Shown: positions 34,431 to 45,758 of the stretch, in pieces | How positions within the stretch are numbered: position 1 is the stretch's first letter | Layout of the letters: each line of letters begins with the position of its first letter | DNA from: Orientallactaga sibirica | Taxonomy: Eukaryota > Chordata > Mammalia > Rodentia > Dipodidae | DNA: 64,000 nucleotides | NCBI GenBank assembly: GCA_036365145.1 | Contig: JAEOAD010000015.1 | Coordinates: 8,425,501 to 8,489,500 of the forward strand | Direction: 5' to 3' | Notes under the pieces: model-generated | What the model was told of the DNA's origin: nothing | Database searches by the model: none | Seen by the model: only the letters and a program-made list of their open reading frames with translations | Program-made: the position numbers and the translations under genes

Positions 34431-36819
34431 TCCATCTCTCTCTCTCTCTCAAAAAAAAATATATATATATATAATAAATTTACAAAAATGGTGAGCATAT
34501 ATTTTAAATGATTTCACCACAAAGAACTATTTTAAGTGGATGATAGGAGCTGGATGTACTCATTCTATAGTGTGTACACAAATATTATATATTGTCCATA
34601 AAGATATAAAATTATTTGTCAACTAAAATAGTATTCAAAATTAAAACAATATTCTCATAAGGAATGAATCATATATTTGGTTATTGACTTATGAAGTTAT
34701 AATCATTTGTTGAATAGACAAAATCTCTTTTTCTAAGGAGTACACAATATAGCTTATAGTCACGCAGATGATAATTAAGCTATCATTTTAGTGGATGATA
34801 AATTTGGTAATAAATACAGTTACTTCTCTTTGAAAGAGTATTTTAAGAACCATGAAAACATTAACAAATGATGTGTGATAACTTTATAATTAATTGCCAT
34901 GCTGGAGGCAAGGACCTCCTTTGTCTTTGGATAACTCAATGTCAAAAGGAAAGATTTTACCTTATAGAACTTAATGCAACTTACTGACATGATTCCCCAT
35001 AGCACCATGACCAGAGCTGGTGGGGTTTGGCTGTTAGAAATAAATGAACCCAACTGACATTTCGAAGACACCATCTCATACTGGCTCATCCAGCTTCACA
35101 TGTCTTCTTTCATTGCATCACTTAGCAAAAGGGTATCAAATATAACCTCAACTATCAATGTAGTTTTATCATGCTGTGGGATCTTGATGTCTTGTAAAAT
35201 TCACTAGTGAGTATTAGAAAATTTTCAAGCTGAGGATCTCTGAATCATTAAATCACTCAATATCACACTGACCATGTATGCACACTCAAGGGCACATTTA
35301 CATCCAAACACATGAACACTATTATTTGAGTATGCTTAACAGATAGAGAGTGTGAAACCCAAAGTGGTTCTCCCCCCAGCATGTCAGTGCTGAGGAAGGG
35401 CACCTTCCAGTTTCTCTGAATATGCTATTGGTACCTTCTTTCTTATTTCAAATGGAAGGAACATGTTCCTCCTCCTCCTCTTCCTTTTCTTCTTCCTTCT
35501 TCTCCTGTCTCTCTCATCTCTCATGCTCTCTACTTATGTAAAGGGGAAGTTTTCTTTTCCCATATCCCAAGTTCTCTGTGATCTGTCACTCATTCCTGTT
35601 TTCCCCACCTGAAACATGCCCCTGCACAAACACACCCCTGCAGGGTCTGTGTGCATTCTCCAGTCCTTTTAGGACATCCATATGACCAGTCCACTGCTAA
35701 CTTCCAAGGCCTCTGTCATATATGCTTTATTTTGTGCTGCTACTAGTAGTTCTTTCTTTCTGTTGAATGGGGCATTCCCTTCACAATTCTCTGAGGCTGG
35801 TGCTCATGTAGAGTGGATGAACCTCTAGTCCAGGCAATATTTTCTCATTTTCCCTTACTGATTCTTTCTTACAAACTTCAGGCACTAACTCCCTTAGGCT
35901 CTTGTTGCCATATTCAAAGCAATTGTAAATTGCTTTGTTCTTTTCCTATCCTTTCCAAAATGTTGTTGGAAACAAGTGTTCATATTTATTTCCCTTTTTT
36001 GTAACTCCATAAATCATGAAAATCAGAGAATGTGACAGGTCATTTTGGTAAACATCAAAGATTCTTGCATCATGATTAGCAATTGATAACTCCATGGGGC
36101 AGTGAACAGACATGGTGAAATCATAAGTAAAAGGCAATACAGCATATCATGCATGCTAAATTGGTCATCTCAAAAATACTGTTCACAAATACAAGTCAGC
36201 AGCAGTATAAGGTATGCAGTTTGAATTTCCATATCAGGCTCTCATCTTGAAATGTAATACTCAGAGAGGCTTATTTCAGTTGCATTTGAGCAAGTTCTTT
36301 TATGAGCATCCCTAGCAAAATGAAGGACATACACACAGAATATTACATGGCCACATGAGTGCAAAGGCAATAGTATGTGGATAACTCATGTGACTAATTG
36401 AGAGTTTCAGATCCTATGTGGATCAAGCTAATCATGTCCTATTGCTTGAGCTTTGATGTGTCTTACAGGCCCCAGAGTTTCTGAATCCCTGCCTTCCTTT
36501 CCTTCATTCTATCCACACCAGCCCTTCTTCCTTCTGTTCCCCAAACCATAGCCTTGGTGCAAGATCCTCCCAGTTAGATGCTAGCTCAATCATTTTCTGT
36601 CTAGGAAAGTGCTCTAAGACTCACGGTCTCTGTCACATCTCCTAATCAAATGCTCTTGAGGCACCACACAGTTTAGCTGTCACACATTTTGCCATTTACA
36701 TTTTTTCTTGTGATGGCTTGATTGACATCTTTGTCCACCACAAACTTCAGATTCCTTAGCTCAGGCACTACATCCATTTTGCTCACTATTTGGACTTTCA
36801 ACTGACATCATAGGTTTTC
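34431..36819. other. Unique DNA, no gene seen
   Basis: Starts with a (CT)n/(A)n/(TA)n low-complexity block (34430-34475). A CCT-rich tract lies at 35469-35520. Balanced-composition stretches at 35340-35900 and 36430-36800 have no recognised repeat or exon. Short frames (34820-35089, 35813-36004) lack homology that I can identify. Confidence 0.45.
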
Positions 36820-37102
36820 TTCTTTTTAATTTTTTTTTTATTATTTATTTATTTTTGGAGAGAGAGACAGAGAGAGACAGAGAGGGAGAGGGAGCCAGAG
36901 ATGGGAGTGCCAGCAGTCTCTCAGCTGCTGTGAACGAAATCCAGATGCATGTGCCCCCTTGTGGCCAAGTGTGGCATTGCGCCCTTGCCTCACTGCATCT
37001 GGCTAAACACGGGACCTGGAGATTGGAACCGCTGAACATTGGAACCAGCATTCTTAGGCTTAGCAGCCAGGCGCCTCAGCCGCTAAGCCATCTCTCCAGC
37101 CT
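36820..37102 (-). mobile_element. B2-type SINE, long subfamily, with TSD
   Basis: Long-subfamily body (GTGTGGCATTGCGCCCTTGC; duplicated GAGATTGGAACC / AACATTGGAACC). The TSD is ACATCATAGGTTTTC (36805-36819) against GCATAATAGGTTCTC (37103-37117). Confidence 0.92.
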
Positions 37103-37117
37103 GCATAATAGGTTCTC

Positions 37118-38243
37118 AATTAATATTTTCTGTTGCAATAGTTTTGCAGTTTGACTCTATAGGCTTTTGTGTCCTGGCCTATGCATTTTCTCATAAAATT
37201 CTTGTACTTTGGGTATTCACATTCAGAGAGACCTTAATTTTGGACAGTCTCTAAATGAGGAATGGAGGAGGTTTTGAGATCTTTCTCAAAATGATCATGG
37301 ATTTTAAAATAAGATTTAGAATAAATCTGGGATTGTCAGGAATGAGATTTGGGAAATCAATAAGCAGCAGCTGGTTGGAGAAAGAATCCATATTACCCAA
37401 GGGGCGCTGGGAACCACTTTGTGTCTTGTAAGTTGCTTCCTCAGAGGAGTGTATAGAAGTCTTTGGGATTGAATAAGCTTGTTCTTGGCCCAAAATGTAA
37501 GCAACTGTCACTGCAGCTGGCCATGATGAATTAAGTGGAACCTTTTCTAAGCAGGCCACCCTGCATATTAAACTTCTGAAATGTACTAACAAAGCACTTT
37601 TGGAAGAATTCTAACTAGGTCAGCAATATATTTGCCATATATCACAGGAATAATTCTAATGTAATTCATAAATATCCAGACTTATGGAAATTGATGTTTT
37701 CTGTAAATATTGGAGTAACAACAACTCTCACTGCCAGTCAAAGCAGAATTAGATTTCAGGCAGTGGCATATGAAAGGAAATAATAGAGATTCCTAGACTA
37801 CAGGGTGAGCAGGGTCAAGTGCTATTCATTATCTAGCATTAGCAGAAACTTCGGGACCTATACCCTCCCTTTTTATACAGTTACAATCTTCTCTTCCTTT
37901 CAACTCTGTTTCTGAAGGCACTTCTGTGAGATTTTCTAGAGCAAATGATTCTATTGCAGTTTGGAGTAATTCAGTAAGATTTCTCTTAATGTTCCCCTTT
38001 GCTTTTCTTACAAGCCACACTCCATTGACATTCCCCTGACCCCTGCATTCCATAATGAACTTTCCCAAGAGTCCAACCTTATGATCTCTTTAGGAGTCTC
38101 CACAACTTTAATAGAAAATTTTGCAAATTTTTTCACAGTTGTTACCTCAGGACAACAATACTGCCTATATCCATACACTTACAAATGTACAAGTTCTATA
38201 ATTAGTATATATTAATATTATAATGCATAACTCACATACTCAC
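37118..38243. other. Unique DNA next to candidate exon
   Basis: SINE-free. Two minus-strand open frames (37251-37592, 113 codons, and 37829-38068, 79 codons) are longer than most non-repeat frames here. Neither has a clear splice acceptor or recognisable family. If 38244-38421 is an exon, downstream exons would lie in this direction. Confidence 0.35.
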
Positions 38244-38421
38244 CTGGCATCATTGTTTAGTGTGTCTTCATCCTTCCCATTCTGGAGAACTGAAGGAAAT
38301 TCTGATATAAACAGCCAATGTTTCTTGAAGTAAAAGGAAAGGGCTATCCTGACTCTTGCTGTTACTTGCACACAGTATCTTTCAGAACCCAAAGAGCAGT
38401 GCCTAAGCAGGAGCTCTTGGC
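38244..38421 (-). other. Candidate protein-coding exon, 178 bp, unknown family
   Basis: On the minus strand the block is preceded by a pyrimidine-rich tract and CATATTTCAG (acceptor) and followed by GTGAGTATG (strong donor, from 38243 downwards). The frame is open across the whole block: 2 bases, 58 codons and 2 bases. The peptide contains CSLGSERYCVQVTARVRIAL and WLFISEFPSVLQNGKDEDT. I do not recognise a domain. The two cysteines and alternating pattern are loosely like an extracellular beta-sandwich strand, but that is weak. No neighbouring exon is certain, so it may be a chance match or a dead exon. Confidence 0.3.
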
Positions 38422-39461
38422 CTGAAATATGTAAAGACAAAGTAAAAACCGAGATAAGAGAAAGCTCTTTTTCTGTCCCTATAAAGTTCTGAGTTTTTAT
38501 TTTATTTTAAAGTCAAGTTAAAATTGCTTCCTGAAGGTGAACTAATTTTCCTTGCTATGATTTTGAAGTTTCCCTTTGGGTAAAGCATATAGTGACCTAA
38601 TTCTCTGCAAGATTTCATAATCTATAGGGATGAAAATTAAAAGAATAGATGTATATGTAGGAAAAAAAGAAAAGGAGATGAATTACCAAAGACTCTATCC
38701 TGAAGAAAAATATATGCTAGCTTTTCAGTTTGTTGATGCTGTGTCCAAATGTTTGTGAGCAACTCTTCTGTATAGTATTGGGCTATACAAAGTAGCCTAT
38801 ATATCTAAAAAAGCAAGAGTTATGCTTTTAAGTTCACAAGGTAATTAAATGTTTATTGGACATAAACTGTGTGCTTTTTGACAAGTACCTACCTTACACA
38901 TAGAAATAATTCATTCTTAAATATATGACAAGTAACTAAGGCATAGCATATAGATGTCAGCCACCACTTCTGTGGCTTGCCGTGGGCACCTGTCACTTCA
39001 AGAAACATTGAGAAGAGGCCTGGATTCCCATCCCAAGGCTTCAGAAAGTACATTTGGCAGTGAGCAGTCTTTCAGGGATGGTTTGCTTGATGACCCTACA
39101 TTTGACTGACAGCTTTGTGCCGCCTGACTCCATGGGAGTTTGGGTATGGTTTTTGCCACAGGCCCTTCATGTGACTTATCTTGACTTATCATGGTCCCTG
39201 GGTGACCCTCAGTTCATTTTCTCATATACACTCATTTCTGGAACTTTCTGGCACAATTCTCTTTGCTGTGATCATTTGGCTTTCCTCTCAGGAACTATAA
39301 AGCTGCCATTTAACTTATAGCCTCTGTGTTCCTCTTACATGCTGCTTAGTCTACCCAGAGAGAACCCGATCTTCTGATCCCTCTATTCACAGAACATAAC
39401 TCAGGCCCATATCTCCTCATGTATCTCCAACAAAGCACAAGTTATACTAACAACCTTGCAC
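38422..39461. other. Unique DNA, no gene seen
   Basis: AT-rich to 38940, then a more balanced block at 38950-39420 with short frames on both strands (39054-39320 plus; 38998-39192 minus). No family can be named. Confidence 0.4.
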
Positions 39462-39478
39462 AAGAAGGATCTTTCTTT

Positions 39479-39745
39479 AAAAAAAAAAAAAAAAAAAAAC
39501 TATGCAAACACTTTTTGTTTTATTCTTTTCTTTTTAGCATTTTATTATTTATTTATTTAGTGATACAGAAATCTTTAGAGGTAAAGAGAGAAAGAATGGG
39601 CGTGCCAGGACCTCCAGCCACTGCAAACGAACTCCAGACTCGTGAACCCCTTGTGCAGCTGGCTTATGTGGGTCCTGGGGAGTCGAACCTGGGTCCTCTG
39701 ACTTTGCAGGCAAACGCCTTAACCATTAAGCCATCTCTCCAGCCC
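39479..39745 (-). mobile_element. B2-type SINE with long A/T tail and TSD
   Basis: Short-subfamily body GGACCTCCAGCCACTGC and inverted B box GAGTCGAACCTGG. AAGAAGGATCTTTCT (39462-39476) and AAGAAGGACCTTTTT (39746-39760) form an imperfect TSD. Inside it, an A20 run at 39479-39499 sits at the T-rich tail side, which suggests extra tail rearrangement. Confidence 0.85.
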
Positions 39746-40173
39746 AAGAAGGACCTTTTTGATAGTTCATAAACTCACAGAAGACAAGAACCTTTTCTTT
39801 CTATTTACATAACAGGTACAGTAAATCAAAGGGCCAGATTTTTCTCTTGCTCTGAAGTCTTCTATAATCTCTTGAAGAATGAAAACAAGCAATGTTCAAA
39901 GTGAAGGGAAGACTTTTGGGACTCTTTATCCAATGTTCCATCTGACAGGTAGAAATTTTGATCTTGTACCTAAAGCTTTCATTTGCCTGCCAAGCTCATC
40001 TCTTAATATCAACTTTGTGGTACCTTTAAATTTTTAAATGGGTTCATCTTCAGATAGATCCTAGAATTAGAAGAGAGATGTTTCAAAACATGAAACTCTG
40101 GGTCGCTTAGTCTTTTCTGGAGAAATACTACTTTTTAAGAGCATGGAATCTAAAGAATTCTTGGGTATAGATT

Positions 40174-40340
40174 TAGAGGTGTAGAAAAACTATAAAAGTA
40201 GATGCAAGGAATATTCTTTGAGCACAAATGTCCATCCACCTGAGTTGCTTAATAATGCCCTTGCTTAAAATCCTGTCCAGAGTGAAAGGAGAGACTTCAG
40301 GGATCATTGTCCCTCTTCCTTAATTAAAACTTGACCTTGA
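40174..40340 (+). repeat. Direct repeat copy A, unknown family
   Basis: About 167 bases matching 41988-42150 at roughly 80% by eye. The best blocks are GAGCACAAATGTCCATC, ATGCCCTTGCTT, GGGATCATTGTCCCTCTT and CTTAATTAAAACTTG. I do not recognise the family. Confidence 0.75.
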
Positions 40341-40850
40341 GTCTTTGATGAATGCCTGTGCCCATTAATATGGTAACTAAACTTCAAAGATCCCTGTGAG
40401 AGGACCCAAGAACATGGTCCTGCTATTTAAGACCAAAAAAAGAAGAAAACCCTGCACCAAGGGCAAGATCACTCTTTACCAAGGGCAAGAAGAAAAGACT
40501 TTGTCAGCAATTTATAGTTCAGCATTTTGAAACCTTCCCAAAATTTCTCCATCTAAGCAATCAGGAGGATAATTGGACACAATGAGCTGTTGAAAGCTTT
40601 TTCAAAGTAATATTGAACAAGATTAACTATTCAATTATCCCTTATAAAACAAGAATAGCATTACTCTTGGTTCATGGTATTCAAAGCCTAATCTTACAGC
40701 AGATTCTTCTGAGTTTTTGAAGTTCTTTTCAGTTCAGTGTCCAACCATTACTGTCTTACATCCCACCCGTTTTTTAGATCACCAAACTAAAGAATGATTT
40801 ATTCTTTGTAACTTGATGTCAATATGATTGAGGGTGAAAGAAAAGTTTAA
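40341..40850. other. Unique DNA, no gene seen
   Basis: Nothing recognised. Includes a short tandem of ACCAAGGGCAAGA (40457-40469 and 40478-40490). Confidence 0.45.
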
Positions 40851-41003
40851 GCCGGGCATGGTGGTACGTGCCTTTAATCCCAGCACTTGGGGGGTAGAGG
40901 TAGTAGGATTGCTGTGAGTTTGAGGCCACCCTGAGACCACATAGTTAATTCCAGGTCAGCCTGGACCACAGTGAGACCCTACATCAAAAAACCAAAAAAA
41001 TAA

Positions 41004-41046
<43 letters not shown>
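40851..41046 (+). mobile_element. B1 SINE with (AATA)n tail
   Basis: Well preserved: GCCGGGCATGGTGGTACGTG, CCTTTAATCCCAGCACTTGG, TGAGTTTGAGGCCACCCTGA and CAGGTCAGCCTGGACCACAG, then an expanded AATA tail at 41002-41046. Confidence 0.95.
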
Positions 41047-41099
41047 AATTTTTGTTATCTATTTACATTATTTTTACTTATTCTTTAGTGGTGTATATA

Positions 41100-41815
41100 G
41101 TATGTGTGTTGTTGTTGTTGTTGTTGTTGTTGTTGTGTGTGTACATATGCGAGTGGGTGTGGTGTATGCACATGTGTTTATAGATGCCTATGCTGAATGT
41201 GCACTCTGTTAGAGGCCATAAGAGAGAATTGGGTGTCCTCTATCATTCTTCTGTGTGTTTCCTTGAAATGGAGTCTCTTACTGAACCTGAAGCTGCCCTT
41301 TTTTTAAAAAAAAATTATTTTTTATTTTTTATTTATTTTTGGAGAGAGAGACAGAGAGAGATAGACAGAGAGGGAGAGGGAGACAGAGATGGGCGTGCCA
41401 GCAGTCTCTCAGCTGCTGTGAACGAAATCCAGATGCTGCGCCCCCTTGTGGGCAAGTGCGGCATTGAGCCTTTGCCTCACTTTGCATCTGGCTAAACGTG
41501 GGACCTGGAGATTGGAACAGCTGGACATTGGGACCAGTGCTCTTAGGCTTAGCAGGCAGGCGCCTTAGCCGCTAAGCCATCTCTCCAGCCTGAAGCTGCC
41601 CTTTTATCCATCAGACTGGCTGACCAATGAGCCCCAGTGACTCTACAAGCTCCTTCCTCTATCAGACTTGGGTTACAGGAATGTGTGTTCATGCCCACCT
41701 ATATATGTTGATTCTGGAAAACCACTCTGAGTCAATCAAGCCCTCTCAAGCCCTCATGCTGGTGTATCAAGCACTATTACACACTGAGCTCTCTCCACAG
41801 TCCCTAAGTCATTTT
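41100..41815 (-). mobile_element. B4-like SINE with TG/TTG-rich end, interrupted
   Basis: The body is in two pieces, 41180-41302 and 41589-41815: GAGTCTCTTACTGAACCTGA, then CAGACTGGCTGACCAATGAG, GGGTTACAGGAATGTGTG and CACACTGAGCTCTCTCC. It ends on the left in a (TTG)n and (TG)n region (41109-41165), as other copies do. A long B2-type SINE splits it. Confidence 0.7.
41303..41588 (-). mobile_element. B2-type SINE, long subfamily, 17-bp TSD
   Basis: Long-subfamily marks (GTGCGGCATTGAGCC, GAGATTGGAACAGCTGGACA). The TSD CCTGAAGCTGCCCTTTT occurs at 41286-41302 and again from 41589. It cleanly splits the B4-like element. Confidence 0.95.
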
Positions 41816-41987
41816 TATACAAACCATCACATAGCTGTGATGAGAATCTTCATTGTACATAATGAGTAAAATTGGACAGCAATAGATGTGATATCAAATC
41901 ACATATGTCAAATGCAGCAATTTAAAACATAGCAAGTTATTATTATGTATTATAGAGAAAATACATCCTTTATGACTAAGTGGTTGT

Positions 41988-42150
41988 TAGAGGGGTGGAA
42001 AAACTAAAAGTTGGTGCAAGAAAAATTCTTGGAGCACAAATGCCCATCTACCTAAGTTGCCTAGAAATGCCCTTGCTTCCAGTCATATCGAGTGATGGGA
42101 GAGACTGCAGGGATCATTGTCCCTCTTTCTTAATTAAAACTTGCCCTTGA
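41988..42150 (+). repeat. Direct repeat copy B, unknown family
   Basis: Partner of 40174-40340, 1.8 kb away in the same orientation. Similarity begins at TAGAGG-GTGGAAAAACTA and ends at AATTAAAACTTGCCCTTGA. It has no coding frame and no recognised family. Confidence 0.75.
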
Positions 42151-42754
42151 ACCTCTTTTCATATTCTATTATAATTAGTTATACATCTATTTTATCAATT
42201 AGGCCCTCAGATCCAGAGAAGAGTAATTTAATCTTCTTCTATATCACTCAGCACCATAAATAAGTAGGCATTCCATGAAGAGTTCTTAGAAGAAAGATGC
42301 CCATTGAATAAGCAAAAGCATTCTGTATTCGCTGTGCATAAAGACTAAAGAATCCAAAACTCATTTAAATCTGCCAGGGATACAAGGCAAGGTCCAGATT
42401 TTTGTCCCAAACTGATGCTAGAAATCAAATGTGTGTATGTGTGATGAAAATAAGATTTGTCAATGAGGATGTGAGTGACAAATTCTTTTGTCAATAGTCT
42501 ACGAAACACAAATGGTATCAGGCCAGAAAACATGACACAGGAGAGAGTGGACAAACATGCAGGTACTGGGTGAGTCACTCATTGCTGACACATTCTGTTT
42601 CTAACATCAGTGGAAAACCATGGTGGTAGATAATCTGCAGGCCCTTTAATATGAAAGATTTGGTTTAAGATTCATCCAGAAATGGATAGTCAGGGTTCAG
42701 GGTTCAAGGACTATTTGAAAAAAAAAAATCTTTAATGGAAATTAAGACATGATA
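42151..42754. other. Unique DNA, no gene seen
   Basis: No exon, RNA or repeat recognised. The minus frame at 42345-42578 has no recognisable homology. Confidence 0.45.
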
Positions 42755-43092
42755 CAAGGGCTAGCAGATGACACAGTATATAAACAACTTGCCACACAAG
42801 CAAGAGTGCCTAAATTTGATCCTCAGATCCCACATAAAAAGTCAGAAGAAGGGATGGCCTTCTGTAAGCCCAATATGGTAAACGTTGAGAGATGAGAGTT
42901 GGAGGCTCTAGGTGATTACAGCAAAGAACAACACAGCAAGAATCCAGTGCAAGAAGCCCTACCTCCAATGAAGTGCACAGGGGAAGACTGAACCTAAAGC
43001 TGTGCACTGACCTCTATATGCATGCTGTGGTACATGTGCACCCAGACTCACACATAAACATGGACACATATGAACACACACAAAAAAATAGT
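42755..43092 (+). mobile_element. Diverged B4-like SINE
   Basis: An ID-like head (GGGCTAGCAGATGACACAGT, TTTGATCCTCAGATCCCACA), a B1-like middle, and a CA-rich end (ACCTCTATATGCATGC, CACATGAACACACACA). Confidence 0.65.
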
Positions 43093-43611
43093 AAAAAATC
43101 AAACACAATTAAATTTGAATTAATACAAATACACATACATATGTTATAGTGTAGACTTAAAATTTACAAAATAAAAGACAGGAGTGTTTTCTTCAAGTGA
43201 TTTTAAAGGAATGCAGTATTTAACAATATAAAACAGGCATATATAAAGAGAGTGAAAGAAAGTGATGTCAGTTTTCCAGGGGAAGAAAACTGTAGGAAAC
43301 AATTGTTTCTTAGCTAACAAAGATAGTTATTGTCATTCATATAAAGTTCTTGATTTTTTAATATTTAGTTTAGGAAAATTATTAATAACAGAACTTAACC
43401 AAACAAACAGGCTCATATTATTTCAAGTGAATCAAAGTGTTGTTCTGGTCTTAAAAGAAACTCTGTTATGTCAGTTCTTTGGTTCTAAGTACAGATTTAG
43501 CTGTGCTTAGTTTTTGCTGCCTAGATGCTTGGTTGGCTCAGGTTAGACATTGAGGAAAAAGTGTATTCTATATCCAGTCTCTTCTCCAGCCTTCTTTTCT
43601 GTTTTTACATT
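43093..43611. other. Unique AT-rich DNA
   Basis: No gene or repeat recognised. The plus frame 43262-43510 has no recognisable homology. Confidence 0.45.
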
Positions 43612-43822
43612 TTATATTTTATTTATTTATTTTGAGAAAGGGAGGGAGAGAAAGAAAGATAGATGGAGAGAGAATGGGTGTGCCAGGGCTTCTAGCCTCT
43701 GCAAATGAACTTCGGATATATGCACCACCTTGTGTATCTGGCTTATGTGGGTATGGTGCAATTGAAGCTGGGTCCTTAAGCTTCACAGGCAAATGCTCTA
43801 ACCTCTAAGCAGTCTATCCAGC
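43612..43822 (-). mobile_element. Diverged B2-type SINE
   Basis: T-rich tail, AG-rich run, CCAGGGCTTCTAGCCTCTGC and GGCTTATGTGGGTATGG, with inverted 5' end CTAAGCAGTCTATCCAGC. Confidence 0.85.
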
Positions 43823-43974
43823 ACTCTTCTCCTGTCTTCGAATCACCTTCTGGGACCAGGGCAGGAGATGGGATAGGAGTCCAGATCATTTAAGGCTAGC
43901 ATTTGGTACTCACTTTATATCTCTGAAGCTACAACCTTTTTACTTTTTCTTTGTTTCATATATACTATTAGTTT

Positions 43975-44190
43975 TTAAATTTGAGAGAGGGTTTCGTGTA
44001 GCCAAGCTGGCCTCAGACACATTAGGTAGCTGAGCATGACCTTGAACTGCTCATTCTATAGTCTCTACCTTTCAGTGCTAGGAGTATGATCAGGTGTCAT
44101 ACCATTAAGTTTAAGCAGAGCTGCAGATCAAACCCAGGGCTTTGTTCATGTTAGTCAAACACTGCACCAACTGAGCTACATCCCAAATCA
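43975..44190 (-). mobile_element. B4-like SINE
   Basis: Inverted B1-like part (GTGTAGCCAAGCTGGCCTCA, GACCTTGAACTGC) followed by an ID-like part (GCAGATCAAACCCAGGGCTT, CAACTGAGCTACATCCC). Confidence 0.75.
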
Positions 44191-44227
44191 ATTATTTAAT
44201 AGATAACTCTAAAAAATGTGGTTAAAG

Positions 44228-44485
44228 GGCCGGAGAGATGGCTTGGTGGTTAAGGCACTTGCCTGAGAAGCTTAAGGACTCATATTCTACTCTCCAGGTC
44301 CCACATAAGCCAGATGAACAGTGACATGAGTGTTCAAGGTTGCACATATGCCCAAGGTGGTGCATGAATCTGGAGTTCAATTGCAGTGCCTGGTGGTTCT
44401 GGTACATCAATATTCTCTCTTGTGTGTGTGCTTTCTTTTTGTCTCTCTCTCTCTTATAAAAAGGCCAGTCTGTTGGTCTTGCCTC
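44228..44485 (+). mobile_element. B2-type SINE, third variant, 17-bp TSD
   Basis: The head GGCCGGAGAGATGGCTTGG and a GGTTGCACATATGCCC-containing body mark the third variant. The perfect TSD AAAAAATGTGGTTAAAG is at 44211-44227 and 44486-44502. Confidence 0.95.
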
Positions 44486-44502
44486 AAAAAATGTGGTTAA
44501 AG

Positions 44503-45090
44503 AGTATGAAAAATGTTTCCCAATCTTATTACCAGGACCATTTAAAGTGGCTCTTTAATTTTGTTTCTGTACATCCATCTGCAAGTATGTCTTTAGAGAC
44601 TTCTATCTGTAGCGCAGGTGTATTTTTAATTATTCTTATTCATTTAATGTGCTTACATAAATATGACGATATGTTCATAATTATTTTATATTGCCATATA
44701 AGATTTAGATTTAATATGTCTTACTTAGGATTTCTGAAATTTTATTTATTTACTAGCTTGCAATTAAAAATTGTTCTTCTATACATGTCTTTGCGAATGT
44801 CTGTGTTTTCAGCATGTTAATGGTTACAAATCCTTAACCGTAAAATAAATATTTAAAATATTTTAACTACTCAAAAATTAGTGTATATTTAAAAATATAC
44901 ATGTGCATTTACAGGATTGTTACATATTATTAATAAGATTAGTAAGTTAATGGTGGGTCCAAGAACTGTTAAGTTTAGAACTAGAAAATCAAGTATCACT
45001 TTAGTACTATTGAAATGGAGATGAAAAGAAGAACATATAAGGAGGTAAATGTAATGAAAAGACTGAATTAAAAATTTTAAGAAAGGGGGA
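44503..45090. other. Unique AT-rich DNA
   Basis: No gene. The plus frame reading 44386-44820 (144 codons) begins in the SINE 3' end and continues into AT-rich DNA as a run of hydrophobic codons. That is expected from composition. Confidence 0.5.
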
Positions 45091-45292
45091 GGGGGCTGGA
45101 GAGATGGCTTAGCAGTTAATAAGGATCCTGGTTCGATTCTCCAGGACCCATGTAAGCCAGATGCACCAGGGGAACATGCATCTGGAGTTCCTTTGCAGTG
45201 GCTAGAGGCCCTGGTATGCCCATTTTCTCTCTGTCTACCTCTCTTCTATCTTTCTATCTCTGCTTGCAAATAAATAAATAAATAAATAATTT
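45091..45292 (+). mobile_element. B2-type SINE, internal deletion in tRNA part
   Basis: GGGCTGGAGAGATGGCTTAGCAGTTAAT jumps to AGGATCCTGGTTCGATTCTC, losing part of the A-box/B-box spacer. Normal body, and an (AAAT)n tail at 45268-45289. Confidence 0.9.
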
Positions 45293-45407
45293 TTTCAAAA
45301 AGAAAGAAAAAAACTGAATTGTTGAAATATCAATCCCTAAAAGTTGTCCTATAAAACAACAATATCAGAAATTAACCTTTCAAATGTATGGGAGTATATG
45401 TGTACAT

Positions 45408-45690
45408 TGTGGTTGTTTGTATCACATATTCCTCATAAACTCATGTGGTTTTAATGCTTGGTCCCCAGCTGTTGACTGTTCAGGAGGTAGAGTCTTGTGT
45501 TGCTGGTGGCAGTCTTTGGAGTGTTGTAACCCAATTGTCCCCTTGTCAAAACTCACTCTTGCTGGTTTCCATCAGCTACTATGGCAAGAAGTTTCTATAA
45601 AACTTTTCATAGGAACTGTAAAACAAAATTAACATTTTCTTCTAATTAGCTGCTTTTGGTCAGGTTGTTTGTCTCAGCAATGAGTAGGTA
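45408..45690 (+). mobile_element. LTR fragment, second MaLR-like family
   Basis: TGTGGTTGTTTGTATCACAT, CTCATGTGGTTTTAATGCTT, GGTCCCCAGCTGTTGA and TGCTTTTGGTCAGGTTG. From memory this fits an LTR of the ERVL-MaLR type seen in rodents. Neither the family nor a TSD could be confirmed. The AATAAA region is altered. Confidence 0.55.
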
Positions 45691-45696
45691 CCTAAA

Positions 45697-45698
<2 letters not shown>

Positions 45699-45738
<40 letters not shown>
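45699..45738 (+). repeat. (TG)20 microsatellite
   Basis: Pure dinucleotide run between the LTR-like fragment and a SINE. Confidence 0.98.
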
Positions 45739-45742
<4 letters not shown>

Positions 45743-45758
45743 AACAAAAATTGAATAT

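Noticed and set aside
37251..37592. 113-codon minus-strand frame near the candidate exon
   Set aside because: Weak acceptor context, a hydrophobic low-complexity end and no family. Kept only as a note beside the candidate exon.
44386..44820. 144-codon plus-strand open frame
   Set aside because: It starts in the SINE CT-rich end and runs into AT-rich DNA giving hydrophobic residues by composition. No splice or start context and no recognisable family.
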